From Gammaproteobacteria bacterium (GTDB lineage Bacteria > Pseudomonadota > Gammaproteobacteria > Steroidobacterales > Steroidobacteraceae), in NCBI GenBank assembly GCA_028293805.1, contig JAQGOC010000262.1, positions 1 to 51,972 on the forward strand: a DNA stretch of 51,972 nt, given 5' to 3'. Position numbers and translations under genes: made by a program. The notes beneath the pieces are model-generated. The model saw only the letters and a list, made by a program, of their open reading frames with translations. It ran no database searches and was not told where the DNA came from. Every line of letters starts with the position of its first letter. Within the stretch, counting starts at the first letter, position 1. Below are positions 25,679-34,353 of this stretch, one piece after another.

Positions 25679-27334
25679 TTGAAACGACTCAGCCTGCTGT
25701 TGGCGGCCACGATGGCCGCATCGGCCCTTCCCCTGGCCGCCGCGCCCCTCAAGGTGGACCCCGCGCGCCTCTCCATCGACGTGAAATTGCTCTCCTCGGA
25801 CGCGTTCGAGGGACGGGAGCCCGCGACGCGCGCCGAAAAGAGGACCGTGCTCTACATCATCGATCGCATGAAAGAGGCGGGGCTGCAACCGGGCGGAACC
25901 GTGGTGCAGGGGCGGCGCGGCTGGACTCAGGATGTGCCGCTTGCAAAATTTTCGATCGCCGGTCCGCTCACTCTGTCGTTGACGGTGGGAGGACGTTCAC
26001 AAACGCTCGCGCAGGGACAGCAGGTGGCGATCCGTGCCGCGCAGACCAACATCGATCAAGTGGCGGTTCAAAACGCGCCGCTCGTGTTTGTCGGCTACGG
26101 GGTCGAAGCGCCCGAGCGCAAGTGGGACGATTTCAAGGGAATCGATCTGCATGGGAAGGTGGCTGTCGTCCTCGTCAACGATCCGGATTTCGCAACCGGC
26201 GTGGGCGACTTCGGCGGCAAGGCCATGACGTACTATGGCCGCTGGACCTATAAGTACGAAGAGGCGGCCCGCCGGGGCGCGCTCGGTATGCTCATCGTTC
26301 ACGACACAGCCGCGGCTGCCTATGGCTGGGCTACTGTCGTGAACTCAAACGCGGATGCCGTATACGACATCGTTCGCACCGATCCTGCGCAGACGCATGT
26401 GCCAATCGAAGGCTGGATTCAGCATGACGTCGCCGTGGCGTTGTTCAAACAGGCGGGACTGGATTTCGAGGCCTTGGCAAAGCTCGCGCAGACTCGCGAG
26501 TTCAAGCCGGTCACGCTGGGTGGCGCGACACTGAATGCGGCATATCGTGTCAAGCACGAAGTCGTGATGTCGAAAAATGTGCTGGGCCGGCTGCCCGGTA
26601 CGACGAAGCCCGATGAGACGTTGATCTACAGCGCTCACTGGGATCACTTTGGTATACGCCCGGCGGATGCGAGCGGCGGCGATCGCATCCTGAACGGTGC
26701 GGTCGATAACGGCACGGGCGTGGCCGCGCTGCTCGAACTGGGCCGACTATTCGGCTCCGCCCCCCGAACCGCCCGCTCGGTGGTGTTCATCGCGACGACC
26801 GGGGAAGAAAGGGGTTTGCTGGGTTCCGAGTACTACGCCACCAACCCCGTGTATCCGCTCGAGACGACAGTTGCGGACATCAACATGGACATAATGGGCG
26901 TCTACGGTCCAACGAAGGACGTGAGCACATTTGGGAGTGCCGAGAACACGTTGCTAGACGACCTCGTGGAGCTCGCGCGCGTCCAGGGCCGCTCTTACAC
27001 TCCGGATCCATCGCCGGAAGCGGGTCACTTCTTTCGCTCGGATCATTTCTCGCTAGCAAAGCGAGGTGTGCCGGCGCTGTCTTTCTCGCCGGGCGACGAT
27101 CTCGTGAACGGTGGTGTATCTGCGGGACGCGCTCACCGTGAGGACTATTTCGTGCATCGCTATCATCAACCGGGCGATGAATGGACACCCAGCATGGATT
27201 TCAGGGGTGAAGCTCTCGACGTCAAGCTCGTCTACAACCTCGGCCGGAAGCTTGCGACCTCAGGCTGGCCGCAGTGGAGTGCTGGAAACGAGTTCAAGGA
27301 GATTCGGGATAAGTCGCAGAGCCAGCGGCACTGA
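25679..27334 (+). CDS. M28-family zinc metallopeptidase (aminopeptidase-like), exported
   Basis: A 551-residue protein with a signal peptide (KRLSLLLAATMAASALPLAA). A PA-like insert sits around residues 110-260 (VVLVNDPDFATGVGDFGG). The di-zinc site is visible: YSAHWDHFG (His), NGAVDNGTGVAALLELGRLF (Asp), TTGEERGLLGSEYY (Glu-Glu), DINMDIMG (Asp) and FFRSDHFSLAKRGVPALSF (last His). The start is TTG, 10 bases after the DUF2058 stop. It probably trims peptides in the periplasm or outside. Length is normal for secreted M28 enzymes with a PA insert. Confidence 0.88.
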   Translation: MKRLSLLLAATMAASALPLAAAPLKVDPARLSIDVKLLSSDAFEGREPATRAEKRTVLYIIDRMKEAGLQPGGTVVQGRRGWTQDVPLAKFSIAGPLTLSLTVGGRSQTLAQGQQVAIRAAQTNIDQVAVQNAPLVFVGYGVEAPERKWDDFKGIDLHGKVAVVLVNDPDFATGVGDFGGKAMTYYGRWTYKYEEAARRGALGMLIVHDTAAAAYGWATVVNSNADAVYDIVRTDPAQTHVPIEGWIQHDVAVALFKQAGLDFEALAKLAQTREFKPVTLGGATLNAAYRVKHEVVMSKNVLGRLPGTTKPDETLIYSAHWDHFGIRPADASGGDRILNGAVDNGTGVAALLELGRLFGSAPRTARSVVFIATTGEERGLLGSEYYATNPVYPLETTVADINMDIMGVYGPTKDVSTFGSAENTLLDDLVELARVQGRSYTPDPSPEAGHFFRSDHFSLAKRGVPALSFSPGDDLVNGGVSAGRAHREDYFVHRYHQPGDEWTPSMDFRGEALDVKLVYNLGRKLATSGWPQWSAGNEFKEIRDKSQSQRH

Positions 27335-27487
27335 CGCGACGACCTCGCTCGCTCTCACCCGTCTCTGGCAGCCCGCATGAAACCCTGGACCAGCAGTGCA
27401 GGTCAAACCGTAGGCTGAGGACTGGCAGGGCGTGAACTGAGCGCAAGCACGGGACTACCTATTCATGGCGGCACACGAGTTGCGGAT

Positions 27488-28099
27488 TCACGCCTTGCGG
27501 CTTCTTTGTTTCGATTTACGCCGCAGTTGCAACCGGGAAGAGTCCTGCGTATTGGCGCCCAGCACGGAGGCGAAATACTTCAGAGCGAAGCTGTGCTCCC
27601 CCGAAGAGGCGGCACCTACACAATCTCGCGGGACCACCAGCTCCAGATGCCGCAGATGCGCGTCGTTCGCCGTGAAGAGAATGCATTGATGTGCCGAGAC
27701 CCCTGTCAGCACGATCTGCTGCGTTTCGGCCTGCTCGAGCAGCGCTGCGAGCGGCGTTGCATAGAAAGCTGAATGCCTTGGTTTCAAGATCACCACATCC
27801 TCGTCGCCGGGTGCCAGGCCTTGCACCACATCGCGTCCCCGCGCCCCAGGCGCCTGGCAGTGCGCTAACAGCCGTTGAATGTCCGAACGCCAGAGGCCGA
27901 TGTTGTCGTTCGCATAGATGACCGGCACTCCAGCCGCAGTCGCGCGCGCTTTCAGGCGCTCGATGTTCGGCATTATCCGCCGCGCCGCGCGCAGGACCGC
28001 AGGACCATCGGGAAAATTGAAGTCGCTGATCATGTCCAGGATCAGCAGCACCGTGGGCGCCCTGGCTCCTCCTAGTTCCGGCGAAGAGTGCGCAACCAT
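27488..28099 (-). CDS. isochorismatase-fold cysteine hydrolase
   Basis: A 203-residue member of the isochorismatase/nicotinamidase superfamily. The catalytic triad can be placed: D22 in VLLILDMISDFNF, K106 in VILKPRHSAFY and the nucleophile C139 in VSAHQCILFTANDAH. The cis-peptide region (LTGVSAHQC) is conserved. Candidate substrates include amides such as nicotinamide or biuret-like compounds; the sequence does not settle it. It is divergent from a macro-domain gene, and an inverted repeat of ACCGGT lies 32-62 bases upstream of its start. Confidence 0.85.
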   Translation of the reverse strand: MVAHSSPELGGARAPTVLLILDMISDFNFPDGPAVLRAARRIMPNIERLKARATAAGVPVIYANDNIGLWRSDIQRLLAHCQAPGARGRDVVQGLAPGDEDVVILKPRHSAFYATPLAALLEQAETQQIVLTGVSAHQCILFTANDAHLRHLELVVPRDCVGAASSGEHSFALKYFASVLGANTQDSSRLQLRRKSKQRSRKA

Positions 28100-28130
28100 G
28101 ACATCCGCTCGTGTGACCTCGTTGCAGGTT

Positions 28131-28161
28131 CACCGGTCGGGGTGCTTATGCTTGACCGGTG
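28131..28161. promoter_or_regulatory. inverted repeat CACCGGTC...GACCGGTG, possible operator
   Basis: Two perfect 8-base arms (28131-28138 and 28154-28161) separated by 15 bases, so their centres lie 23 bp apart, about two helical turns. They fall 32-62 bases upstream of the hydrolase start on the minus strand. No regulator gene adjoins. It could be a dimer-binding site; a hairpin in the transcript is the alternative. Confidence 0.4.
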
Positions 28162-28359
28162 TTTCACCAGATGCAGCAAGTCGCGTACCGCCGGGCCCCA
28201 GCCGCGGCTAAAATAGTGGCCCCAAGAGTTGCCCGGGACGGATGATCGGGCTCATGGTTCTCAGGATGTATGGGCGGGAGTACGCGCTGGCTGGCGAGCT
28301 GAGAAACACGAGCGTGACTTGCGTGGGCGTTAGACGTCTTCACCAAAGGGGATACAGAC

Positions 28360-28887
28360 ATGGCAGCAATACTTCGCGCCTTGCAGGCAGATATTACGAC
28401 GTTGTCCGTCGACGCGATTGTGAACGCCGCAAATTCGTCGCTGCTCGGAGGCGGCGGAGTGGATGGAGCAATCCATCACGCGGCAGGGCCTGAGTTACTG
28501 CGCGAGTGTCGTCTTCTGGGAGGCTGCGAGACGGGAGATGCCAAGCTCACGAAAGGCTATCGATTGGCGGCAAAGTACGTCATTCATGCCGTAGGCCCAG
28601 TCTGGCGCGGTGGTGCTAGCGGGGAACCGGAGCTGTTGGCATCGTGTTACCGGAGATCGCTGGAGATTGCCGACGGGCGTGGTTTGGCTACTGTGGCTTT
28701 CCCGAGCATCAGCACAGGTGTTTACGGCTATCCGGTGGAGTTGGCCGCGCAGGTAGCCGTTGCCGCGGTTCGCAGCTCGCTGCCCGTCTTGGCGTCGATT
28801 CGAGAGATTATTTTCTGCTGCTTTTCACGGAGTAATCTGTTGGTCTACGAGGACATCCTCGGTGAAGAGGCAGATATCGAGCCGTAA
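28360..28887 (+). CDS. macro-domain protein, O-acetyl-ADP-ribose deacetylase-like
   Basis: A 175-residue single macro domain. Typical signatures are [20 protein letters not shown] near the N-terminus, [20 protein letters not shown], the ADP-ribose loop [19 protein letters not shown] and [18 protein letters not shown]. This resembles bacterial YmdB-type macro domains that hydrolyse O-acetyl-ADP-ribose or remove ADP-ribose from protein. A GGGG Shine-Dalgarno lies before the ATG. It is divergent from the hydrolase above, with 260 bases between. No toxin of the DarT type adjoins, so an antitoxin role is not supported. Confidence 0.9.
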   Translation: MAAILRALQADITTLSVDAIVNAANSSLLGGGGVDGAIHHAAGPELLRECRLLGGCETGDAKLTKGYRLAAKYVIHAVGPVWRGGASGEPELLASCYRRSLEIADGRGLATVAFPSISTGVYGYPVELAAQVAVAAVRSSLPVLASIREIIFCCFSRSNLLVYEDILGEEADIEP

Positions 28888-29044
28888 GCGCCAATTCTCA
28901 TCTGGACCTGGGACTTGGCCACCTGTTCTGGTCATTGAAGCGGATCTTGGAGCGCGCGCTGGCTCAGATGACCAGCTACTCGTACCGCCGAAGCTTTGAT
29001 TGGAGAAACGCCGCTGACGCACCAGAACCCCAATACCCCAAAAA

Positions 29045-29061
29045 CTGAATTGTCAATTCAG
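29045..29061. promoter_or_regulatory. perfect palindrome CTGAATTG-T-CAATTCAG upstream of the SDR gene
   Basis: A perfect 8-base inverted repeat with a single central T (CTGAATTGTCAATTCAG), overlapped by a second shorter dyad TTGTC/GACAA. It is about 75-90 bases before the SDR start, in AT-rich DNA that contrasts with its surroundings. It has the size and symmetry of a dimeric repressor operator. Which regulator would use it is unknown. Confidence 0.5.
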
Positions 29062-29134
29062 GACAATCAGATGGAGACGCCGGTTAGCTCGGCGCGTAAA
29101 TTGGGAGCCGAATGGGGACATGGCGGAGCTAAGA

Positions 29135-29998
29135 ATGAACAACCCACCTATAGCTGATCAAGCAGTCGCCGCATCGGAAGCTGTGCCGCATCCGGGAGCT
29201 CGTTTGTCAGGAAAGGCAGCGCTCATTGTCGGCGCGGCAACCCCGGGCAACATCGCGCAGGGCATCGCCCGCCGCTTCGCACGCGAGGGTGCCCACGTGA
29301 TGGTTGCGGGTCGCCGCGAAGCGCCTTTGAGACAATTAGCCAGCGAAATCGGAGGCGCGTTCTGCGTCTGCGACATCACTAAAAAGGTACAGATTGACTC
29401 GATGGTCCGATTCACTGTCGAGCGCTTCGGCCGCTTGGACATCGGCGTCAATTGCACCGGCTGGGGCTTGCTCGTCCCATTCGAAGACACGACGGAGGAA
29501 CAACTCCTGGCTATGATGGATCTGCAATTCAAGGGTCCTTTTCAGTTCATGCAGGCGCTGGTTCGGGTGATGCCACGAGGCGGGTCTATCATCATGATCT
29601 CCACGGCCACATCCCGCATCATGTTTGAACAGCACAGCGCCTACATGGGTACCAAGGCGGGTATCGATCACGTCGTGCGGACCGTCGCGAACGAGTTCGG
29701 ATCGAAAGGTATTCGGGCAAACTCCATTTCACCCGGGATAACGAACTCCCCGATGGCGGCCTCCCTGGCCGCGGACCCTACTGTTTTGCAGGCCTTTGTA
29801 AAGTGCTATCCCCTCGGGCGAATCGGCACTATTGATGACATAGCGGCCTCCGCTGCCTGGCTGGCAAGTGACGAATGCTTCATGACAGGCCAAAATCTAC
29901 AAGTCAACGGTGGTCTGACTTTGCGTCGCAATCCAACCTTTGAGGAAATGGGGCCCACCTTCGACAGCGCTGCACGAGGGTTGCGCGGTGTGACCTGA
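29135..29998 (+). CDS. short-chain dehydrogenase/reductase
   Basis: A 287-residue NAD(P)-dependent Rossmann enzyme. Visible are the nucleotide motif near LIVGAATPGNIAQGIARRFA (a variant of TGxxxGxG with alanines), NCTGWG in place of NNAG, catalytic Ser in MISTATS, and YMGTKAG (Tyr-x3-Lys). SPGITNSPMA and LASDECFMTGQNLQVNGGLT are the usual late blocks. The ATG at 29135 has GGAG seven bases upstream and is preferred to 29120. It may oxidise an alcohol made or used by the genes to its right. The palindrome at 29045-29061 could control it. Confidence 0.85.
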   Translation: MNNPPIADQAVAASEAVPHPGARLSGKAALIVGAATPGNIAQGIARRFAREGAHVMVAGRREAPLRQLASEIGGAFCVCDITKKVQIDSMVRFTVERFGRLDIGVNCTGWGLLVPFEDTTEEQLLAMMDLQFKGPFQFMQALVRVMPRGGSIIMISTATSRIMFEQHSAYMGTKAGIDHVVRTVANEFGSKGIRANSISPGITNSPMAASLAADPTVLQAFVKCYPLGRIGTIDDIAASAAWLASDECFMTGQNLQVNGGLTLRRNPTFEEMGPTFDSAARGLRGVT

Positions 29999-30032
29999 CG
30001 GGACATTACGGACCGAAGAGTACGTATCCATC

Positions 30033-30572
30033 CTATGCGGCGACGATCCATGGAACGATGAGATCCTTTCCGTCCCAGAGGCGAGAGGCTTCCTTGGCTT
30101 GTCGATACAAGTCTTTCAGCACAGTATCCTGTGGATACAGCTCGATCATGTGCCCGAGCTTCGATCGAGCGTCCACGTAGCAAATCTTTGCGCCCCACGG
30201 CACCATGAATTCACTCGCCACTGGGAATCCTTCGGCAACAAATGCGTCGCGCCGTGCCTCGTAATCGTCGCAAAAGATCGCCTGATGATGGAGACCTTCC
30301 TTTCCCATCGCGAACATATCGTGAAACGCACTCGCAGATGTGGAGACCAGCTCGACCAACTCCAGGTTCAAGCCTCCGGATTGTACGAAGGCGATTCTCA
30401 CCCGGACGGGATCGGCCGGTCGGCCCCGGTACACGTGGTTGCTGAGTTCGAATTCATTCCCACCCACGAAGGGACCGACGCCTAGCAGTCTATGGAGTCG
30501 CTCACAGCCATCCTCGAGGTTCGCGACCACATATGCGTTTTGAACGATTTCGAGCGCACTACCAGCTTTCAT
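30033..30572 (-). CDS. VOC-superfamily (glyoxalase-fold) protein
   Basis: A 179-residue vicinal-oxygen-chelate protein: NAYVVANLEDGCERLHRLLG opens the first repeat, GKEGLHHQAIFCDDYEARRD the second, and LGHMIELYP carries the closing Glu. Metal ligands are plausibly His and Glu from these blocks. Members include lactoyl lyases, ring-cleavage dioxygenases and catabolic epimerases. The ATG at 30572 has GAGGGG seven bases upstream and lies 10 bases after the GMC gene, so it is the last gene of the ThDP-GMC-VOC operon. Substrate unknown. Confidence 0.8.
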   Translation of the reverse strand: MKAGSALEIVQNAYVVANLEDGCERLHRLLGVGPFVGGNEFELSNHVYRGRPADPVRVRIAFVQSGGLNLELVELVSTSASAFHDMFAMGKEGLHHQAIFCDDYEARRDAFVAEGFPVASEFMVPWGAKICYVDARSKLGHMIELYPQDTVLKDLYRQAKEASRLWDGKDLIVPWIVAA

Positions 30573-30582
30573 TGCCAGCCCC

Positions 30583-32232
30583 TCATGTTTGCTCGCTGAG
30601 CATTGCCGAAGCAATCTTCTCCGCCGTCATCATAACGGGCAGATTGCAACCTGCCGCCATTAGGGTTGGGAATATGGAGGCATCCGCCACTCGCAAGCGA
30701 TCCACTCCGAGTACTCGTCCGGAGTTGTCAACCACCGCAGCAGGGTCATCCTGGCGGCCCAGCCTGCAAGTTCCTGAAACGTGATAGCTCGGAAGCATGT
30801 ATGTGCGCACATACGTCGCTATGTCGTCGGTCTTCGAGGCCGCGAGCTGGTCAAGCGGAACGCCCAAGTCGCGCAGCGCCCTTCGACGTATTGGGCCACC
30901 CGCCCGCAGCGCAACAGACCCGAGCAGGCTCAAGAATTGTGCCTTTGTTCCGTCGCCCATCATTGTTATTGCGATGGGCGGCCAGACCGGAGCGAATGCT
31001 TCGTTGACTACGGACGTGACCTGGGGGGCATTGAGAAGCTCGCGCAGGAATGACACTCCGGCAATCATCCGCAGCAGGTCGCGCTCGTCAGTCAAGAAAT
31101 TGAACTGCACCTTCGGAGGACCTTGAGGACGACCACGATCGAGCTTGACGGATCCCCTCGAGTAAACCTTATTCACAATGAGATTGAGGATCGCGACCTG
31201 ACTGCCAGAAGGATCCCACGCGAGCCGACCCGGTACTCTCTCCCAGACGTTGAGCAACATATCGGTCGGCGTGCAAGCACTCATTCCGGAAGAGTAACGC
31301 ACCAGAAACGGACATGGATGAATCGCGCGAGCGGGCTGCCTCCCCTCGGCACGCAGATGCACACCTACGAACAGCATCGGATGGTTGTATAGGTTCTCGC
31401 CCACCCCGGGCCGATCGGCTACGACGGGAATCGACAGCTCCCTCAATTGGGCACCTGGCCCGACGCCCGAACGCAGGAGCAGTCCCGCAGAATAAACGCC
31501 ACCGCAGCACAATACGGTTTCGCCGGCCGTCAGGATCTTGGGGCCTCCAGAATCGCGAATCTCCGCGCCAATGACCCGTCGCTCGGCAAAGCGGAGTCTC
31601 AGAGCCTCAGATCCCGAAAGGATGAGGAGATTTTTGCGCTGGCGCACCGTGGGGCTCAAATAACCACGCGCTGCTGAAATGCGTTCCCCCCGGTCCATGT
31701 TGAGAGGCACCGCGCCGAATCCATCGCCTGACTGTGCATTCATGTCAGGAATGTGCCCAAGGCCGCGCTTGGGAAGCACGGCCGCGAGTGCTTTCGAAAG
31801 CCCACTCCACTCACTCGGTGGCACTCTGTGAACCTTGATCGGGCCGGAATGGCCATGAGCGCCGGCGAAATCCAGATCGCTTTCAACTTTCTGGAAATAC
31901 GGCAGCACATCGGCGTAGCTCCAGCCATGGACGCCGAACGCGGCCCATTCGTCATAGTCCTGTGGAGCGCCCCGCTGCATGTGCATTGCATTGATCGCAG
32001 ACCCGCCGCCGAGCACCTTCGGCTGTGCGAACGGCCCCCGCTCATCCGCAAGGTCATTCCACAGGAACCGGGGAGCGCCGTAAGTCAGGAACCGTGCGCT
32101 GCGTATGGCGGGTGGCTCCTCATCTTTCCCCGCCTCGACCAGAATGACACGGCGCTTCGGATCCTCCGAAAGGCGACTTGCCATCACGCAGCCCGCGGAC
32201 CCCCCGCCAATAACAAGATAGTCGGTTTCCAC
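30583..32232 (-). CDS. GMC-family FAD oxidoreductase
   Basis: A 549-residue flavoenzyme similar to choline or alcohol dehydrogenases. FAD-binding motif YLVIGGGSAGCVMASRLSED (4-23) and LVEAGKDEE, GGGSAINAMHMQRGAPQDYD (second signature), GVGENLYNHPMLF, and the C-terminal active site YHVSGTCRLG with a catalytic His, then GVDRLRVADASIFPTLMAAG. The usual second catalytic His/Asn lies in AAGCNLP. It probably oxidises a primary or secondary alcohol. Second gene of the minus-strand operon, 75 bases after the ThDP enzyme. Confidence 0.88.
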   Translation of the reverse strand: METDYLVIGGGSAGCVMASRLSEDPKRRVILVEAGKDEEPPAIRSARFLTYGAPRFLWNDLADERGPFAQPKVLGGGSAINAMHMQRGAPQDYDEWAAFGVHGWSYADVLPYFQKVESDLDFAGAHGHSGPIKVHRVPPSEWSGLSKALAAVLPKRGLGHIPDMNAQSGDGFGAVPLNMDRGERISAARGYLSPTVRQRKNLLILSGSEALRLRFAERRVIGAEIRDSGGPKILTAGETVLCCGGVYSAGLLLRSGVGPGAQLRELSIPVVADRPGVGENLYNHPMLFVGVHLRAEGRQPARAIHPCPFLVRYSSGMSACTPTDMLLNVWERVPGRLAWDPSGSQVAILNLIVNKVYSRGSVKLDRGRPQGPPKVQFNFLTDERDLLRMIAGVSFLRELLNAPQVTSVVNEAFAPVWPPIAITMMGDGTKAQFLSLLGSVALRAGGPIRRRALRDLGVPLDQLAASKTDDIATYVRTYMLPSYHVSGTCRLGRQDDPAAVVDNSGRVLGVDRLRVADASIFPTLMAAGCNLPVMMTAEKIASAMLSEQT

Positions 32233-32307
32233 TGTTCTAGCGATCTCCTTCGAATCTATCGTACGTTACTCAGCCTGCCGCAAAAGGCAACTTCCGCATC
32301 GCGCGGT

Positions 32308-34083
32308 TCATTTCGGCCAACTGTTCTCGAGCGGTGGCGAAGGATGGCCGTCGGCGCTCTGTGGCGGTTTGCGATCGGACAGAATAGGGATGACATCGCG
32401 GATCGCCCGCTTTATGCGGACCTCGGGATCGGTCACGACATCGATCAGATAACTACCCTCCGATGCCATCGCGCGCTGCAGGGCCCCGGCGATCTCCTGC
32501 GGACGGGTGACCTGTTCTCCCTCAATTCCCAACGATCTGGCCAAAGCCACGAAGTCCGTCGTTTCAGGAAGCTCACACCAGGGATTTTGGATTCCCCACA
32601 GCTTCATGCCCTGTCGGTTTGCATACAGGCAATGATTGTTGTCCAGGACGACAACAACCTTGAGCTTTCTTTCGGCCAGCGTCGAAAGTTCCACCAAGTC
32701 ATAGTAGAAGCCGCCGTCTCCGTGGTAACACACGACGGTTCGGTCCGGAGCGGCCAGCTTGGCGCCGATCGCCACGGGAAGGCCGGCGCCGAGCGACATA
32801 TATCGTGAACCCAATGCCATCGGCGCATAGTCCACAAAGTGAAACGATCGGTACAACATGAAAGCGTGTCCGCCTGAGTCGCTCACCATGACTGTACCCG
32901 CGGGAAACGCCTTGGACATTTCGCTGATCAGATAATACTGATTGATAGGCACTCCGCTCTCGCCCGAGAGCTGATTGTGATAGGCGTGCCACTCCGCCTT
33001 GCCGCCCGCGATCAGCTCGAGCGTCTCCTTTGCGGGCTTCCTTCCAAGGTGCTTCTCCTTAATGCGATTGATCAGTTGCCGTAGCACCTGACGGGCATCT
33101 CCTGTCACCCCCAAGGTGGGTTGAAAGATTTTCCCGAGCTGATTGGGATCGATATCAACATGGATCACCTTCCCGGGCTTCTGAATGTTCCACGCACCTG
33201 TGGTCATTTGCGAGAAAGTGGTACCAATCGCGAACCACAGATCGCTCGTTTGTACCATCTCATTCGCGCTATTCCAGCCAAACGACCCCACTACGCCAGC
33301 GAACAGCTCGTGCTCATCTGAGAGCAGGCCGCGGCCGCCCCAGGACGTGGAGGTGATGGGAAGTGCCAGAAGCTCAGCAAATTCCTTGAGCTCCGCGGAG
33401 GCATTCGCCATGTGAACTCCCGCGCCCGCCAGTATGACCGGCCGCTTTGCAGTGCGCAGCATTTCCAACATAGAGTCAACCGCCTCCAAGGTCGTCGCCG
33501 GAGCCACTGGGAGCTCGAGTGCTTCAACCGGACACGAAGTTTTCTCAACCAGAGCCTGAAACCCAATATCCAACACGCTGGCTCCGGGACGGCCGGTGCT
33601 CGCGGCGATAACGGACTGCCGGACCGCGAGAGGCAGATCTTCGGGCGTTACCACGCGCTTACAGTACTTCGCGAGCGGCTTCAAGGCAGGATAGATCTCG
33701 TCGACCGAATGCTGCAAACCCTCACGGAAATCCAGAGCCGCATCCAGGTTAATCGCCATGAGGAACAATGGCGTCCCATCAACCTTCGAACCGTGAACGA
33801 CGGGACTTGCGTGTAGCGTGCCGATTACGTGAAACACACAGGCGGACGCCGCCCGACGCTTGATTCGATTGTATCCGTAGGACATCCACGCCCCGGAAAG
33901 TTCGGTGCGCGCGTTCATATTGGCGAGACCGCTCACCGCAATTGCGTTGACCAGGGGACCGGTTCCGCCACCGCTATAACCGAACACCATCTCAACATCA
34001 CAGGCGCGCAGCGCCTCGGCGATAGCCTCTGCGCCGCCGCGCCGCGCATCCTTTTGTACTGACTGCTCTTCAATCGCGTTCAT
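32308..34083 (-). CDS. ThDP-dependent enzyme, acetolactate synthase/benzoylformate-decarboxylase-like
   Basis: A 591-residue ThDP enzyme. The PYR domain has the conserved glutamate (E61) in NARTELSGAWMSYGY; the central domain carries AKRPVILAGAGVHMANASAE; the PP domain has SRYMSLGAGLPVAIGAKLAA and the ThDP-Mg motif GDGGFYYDLVE...VLDNN. The reaction could be a decarboxylation or carboligation of a 2-keto acid. The ATG at 34083 has GGAAGG nine bases upstream; earlier in-frame codons run through the divergent promoter region and are rejected. It heads the operon with GMC and VOC genes and is divergent from a TonB-dependent receptor, which suggests use of an imported compound. Confidence 0.85.
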   Translation of the reverse strand: MNAIEEQSVQKDARRGGAEAIAEALRACDVEMVFGYSGGGTGPLVNAIAVSGLANMNARTELSGAWMSYGYNRIKRRAASACVFHVIGTLHASPVVHGSKVDGTPLFLMAINLDAALDFREGLQHSVDEIYPALKPLAKYCKRVVTPEDLPLAVRQSVIAASTGRPGASVLDIGFQALVEKTSCPVEALELPVAPATTLEAVDSMLEMLRTAKRPVILAGAGVHMANASAELKEFAELLALPITSTSWGGRGLLSDEHELFAGVVGSFGWNSANEMVQTSDLWFAIGTTFSQMTTGAWNIQKPGKVIHVDIDPNQLGKIFQPTLGVTGDARQVLRQLINRIKEKHLGRKPAKETLELIAGGKAEWHAYHNQLSGESGVPINQYYLISEMSKAFPAGTVMVSDSGGHAFMLYRSFHFVDYAPMALGSRYMSLGAGLPVAIGAKLAAPDRTVVCYHGDGGFYYDLVELSTLAERKLKVVVVLDNNHCLYANRQGMKLWGIQNPWCELPETTDFVALARSLGIEGEQVTRPQEIAGALQRAMASEGSYLIDVVTDPEVRIKRAIRDVIPILSDRKPPQSADGHPSPPLENSWPK

Positions 34084-34353
34084 TCGCTGCTTCCTTCCTA
34101 GGACTCGTGGTGTGGCATGCGGTGCATGAGCGCACTGGGCGGCACACAAACCGCTGAACTTCTGGCTGATAGCGTACACAGGCGCCACGGACGGAAGGAT
34201 GTAAATCCTGGGAAACAGTGTTCTTGCACGACAACAATCCGGATAGTGACCTCCTGGAGGCTCCGGGGTTATCGTACAGATGTAGTTGGAACTCCTGCCT
34301 TTCTCGGCAGAAGCAATGCACGGCTTCCAAAGCCACTTTCCAGGGGGTGTTGG

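Noticed and set aside
28360-28887. Macro-domain gene as an antitoxin of a DarT-type system
   Set aside because: No ADP-ribosyltransferase toxin gene is adjacent; the domain looks like a stand-alone YmdB-type enzyme.
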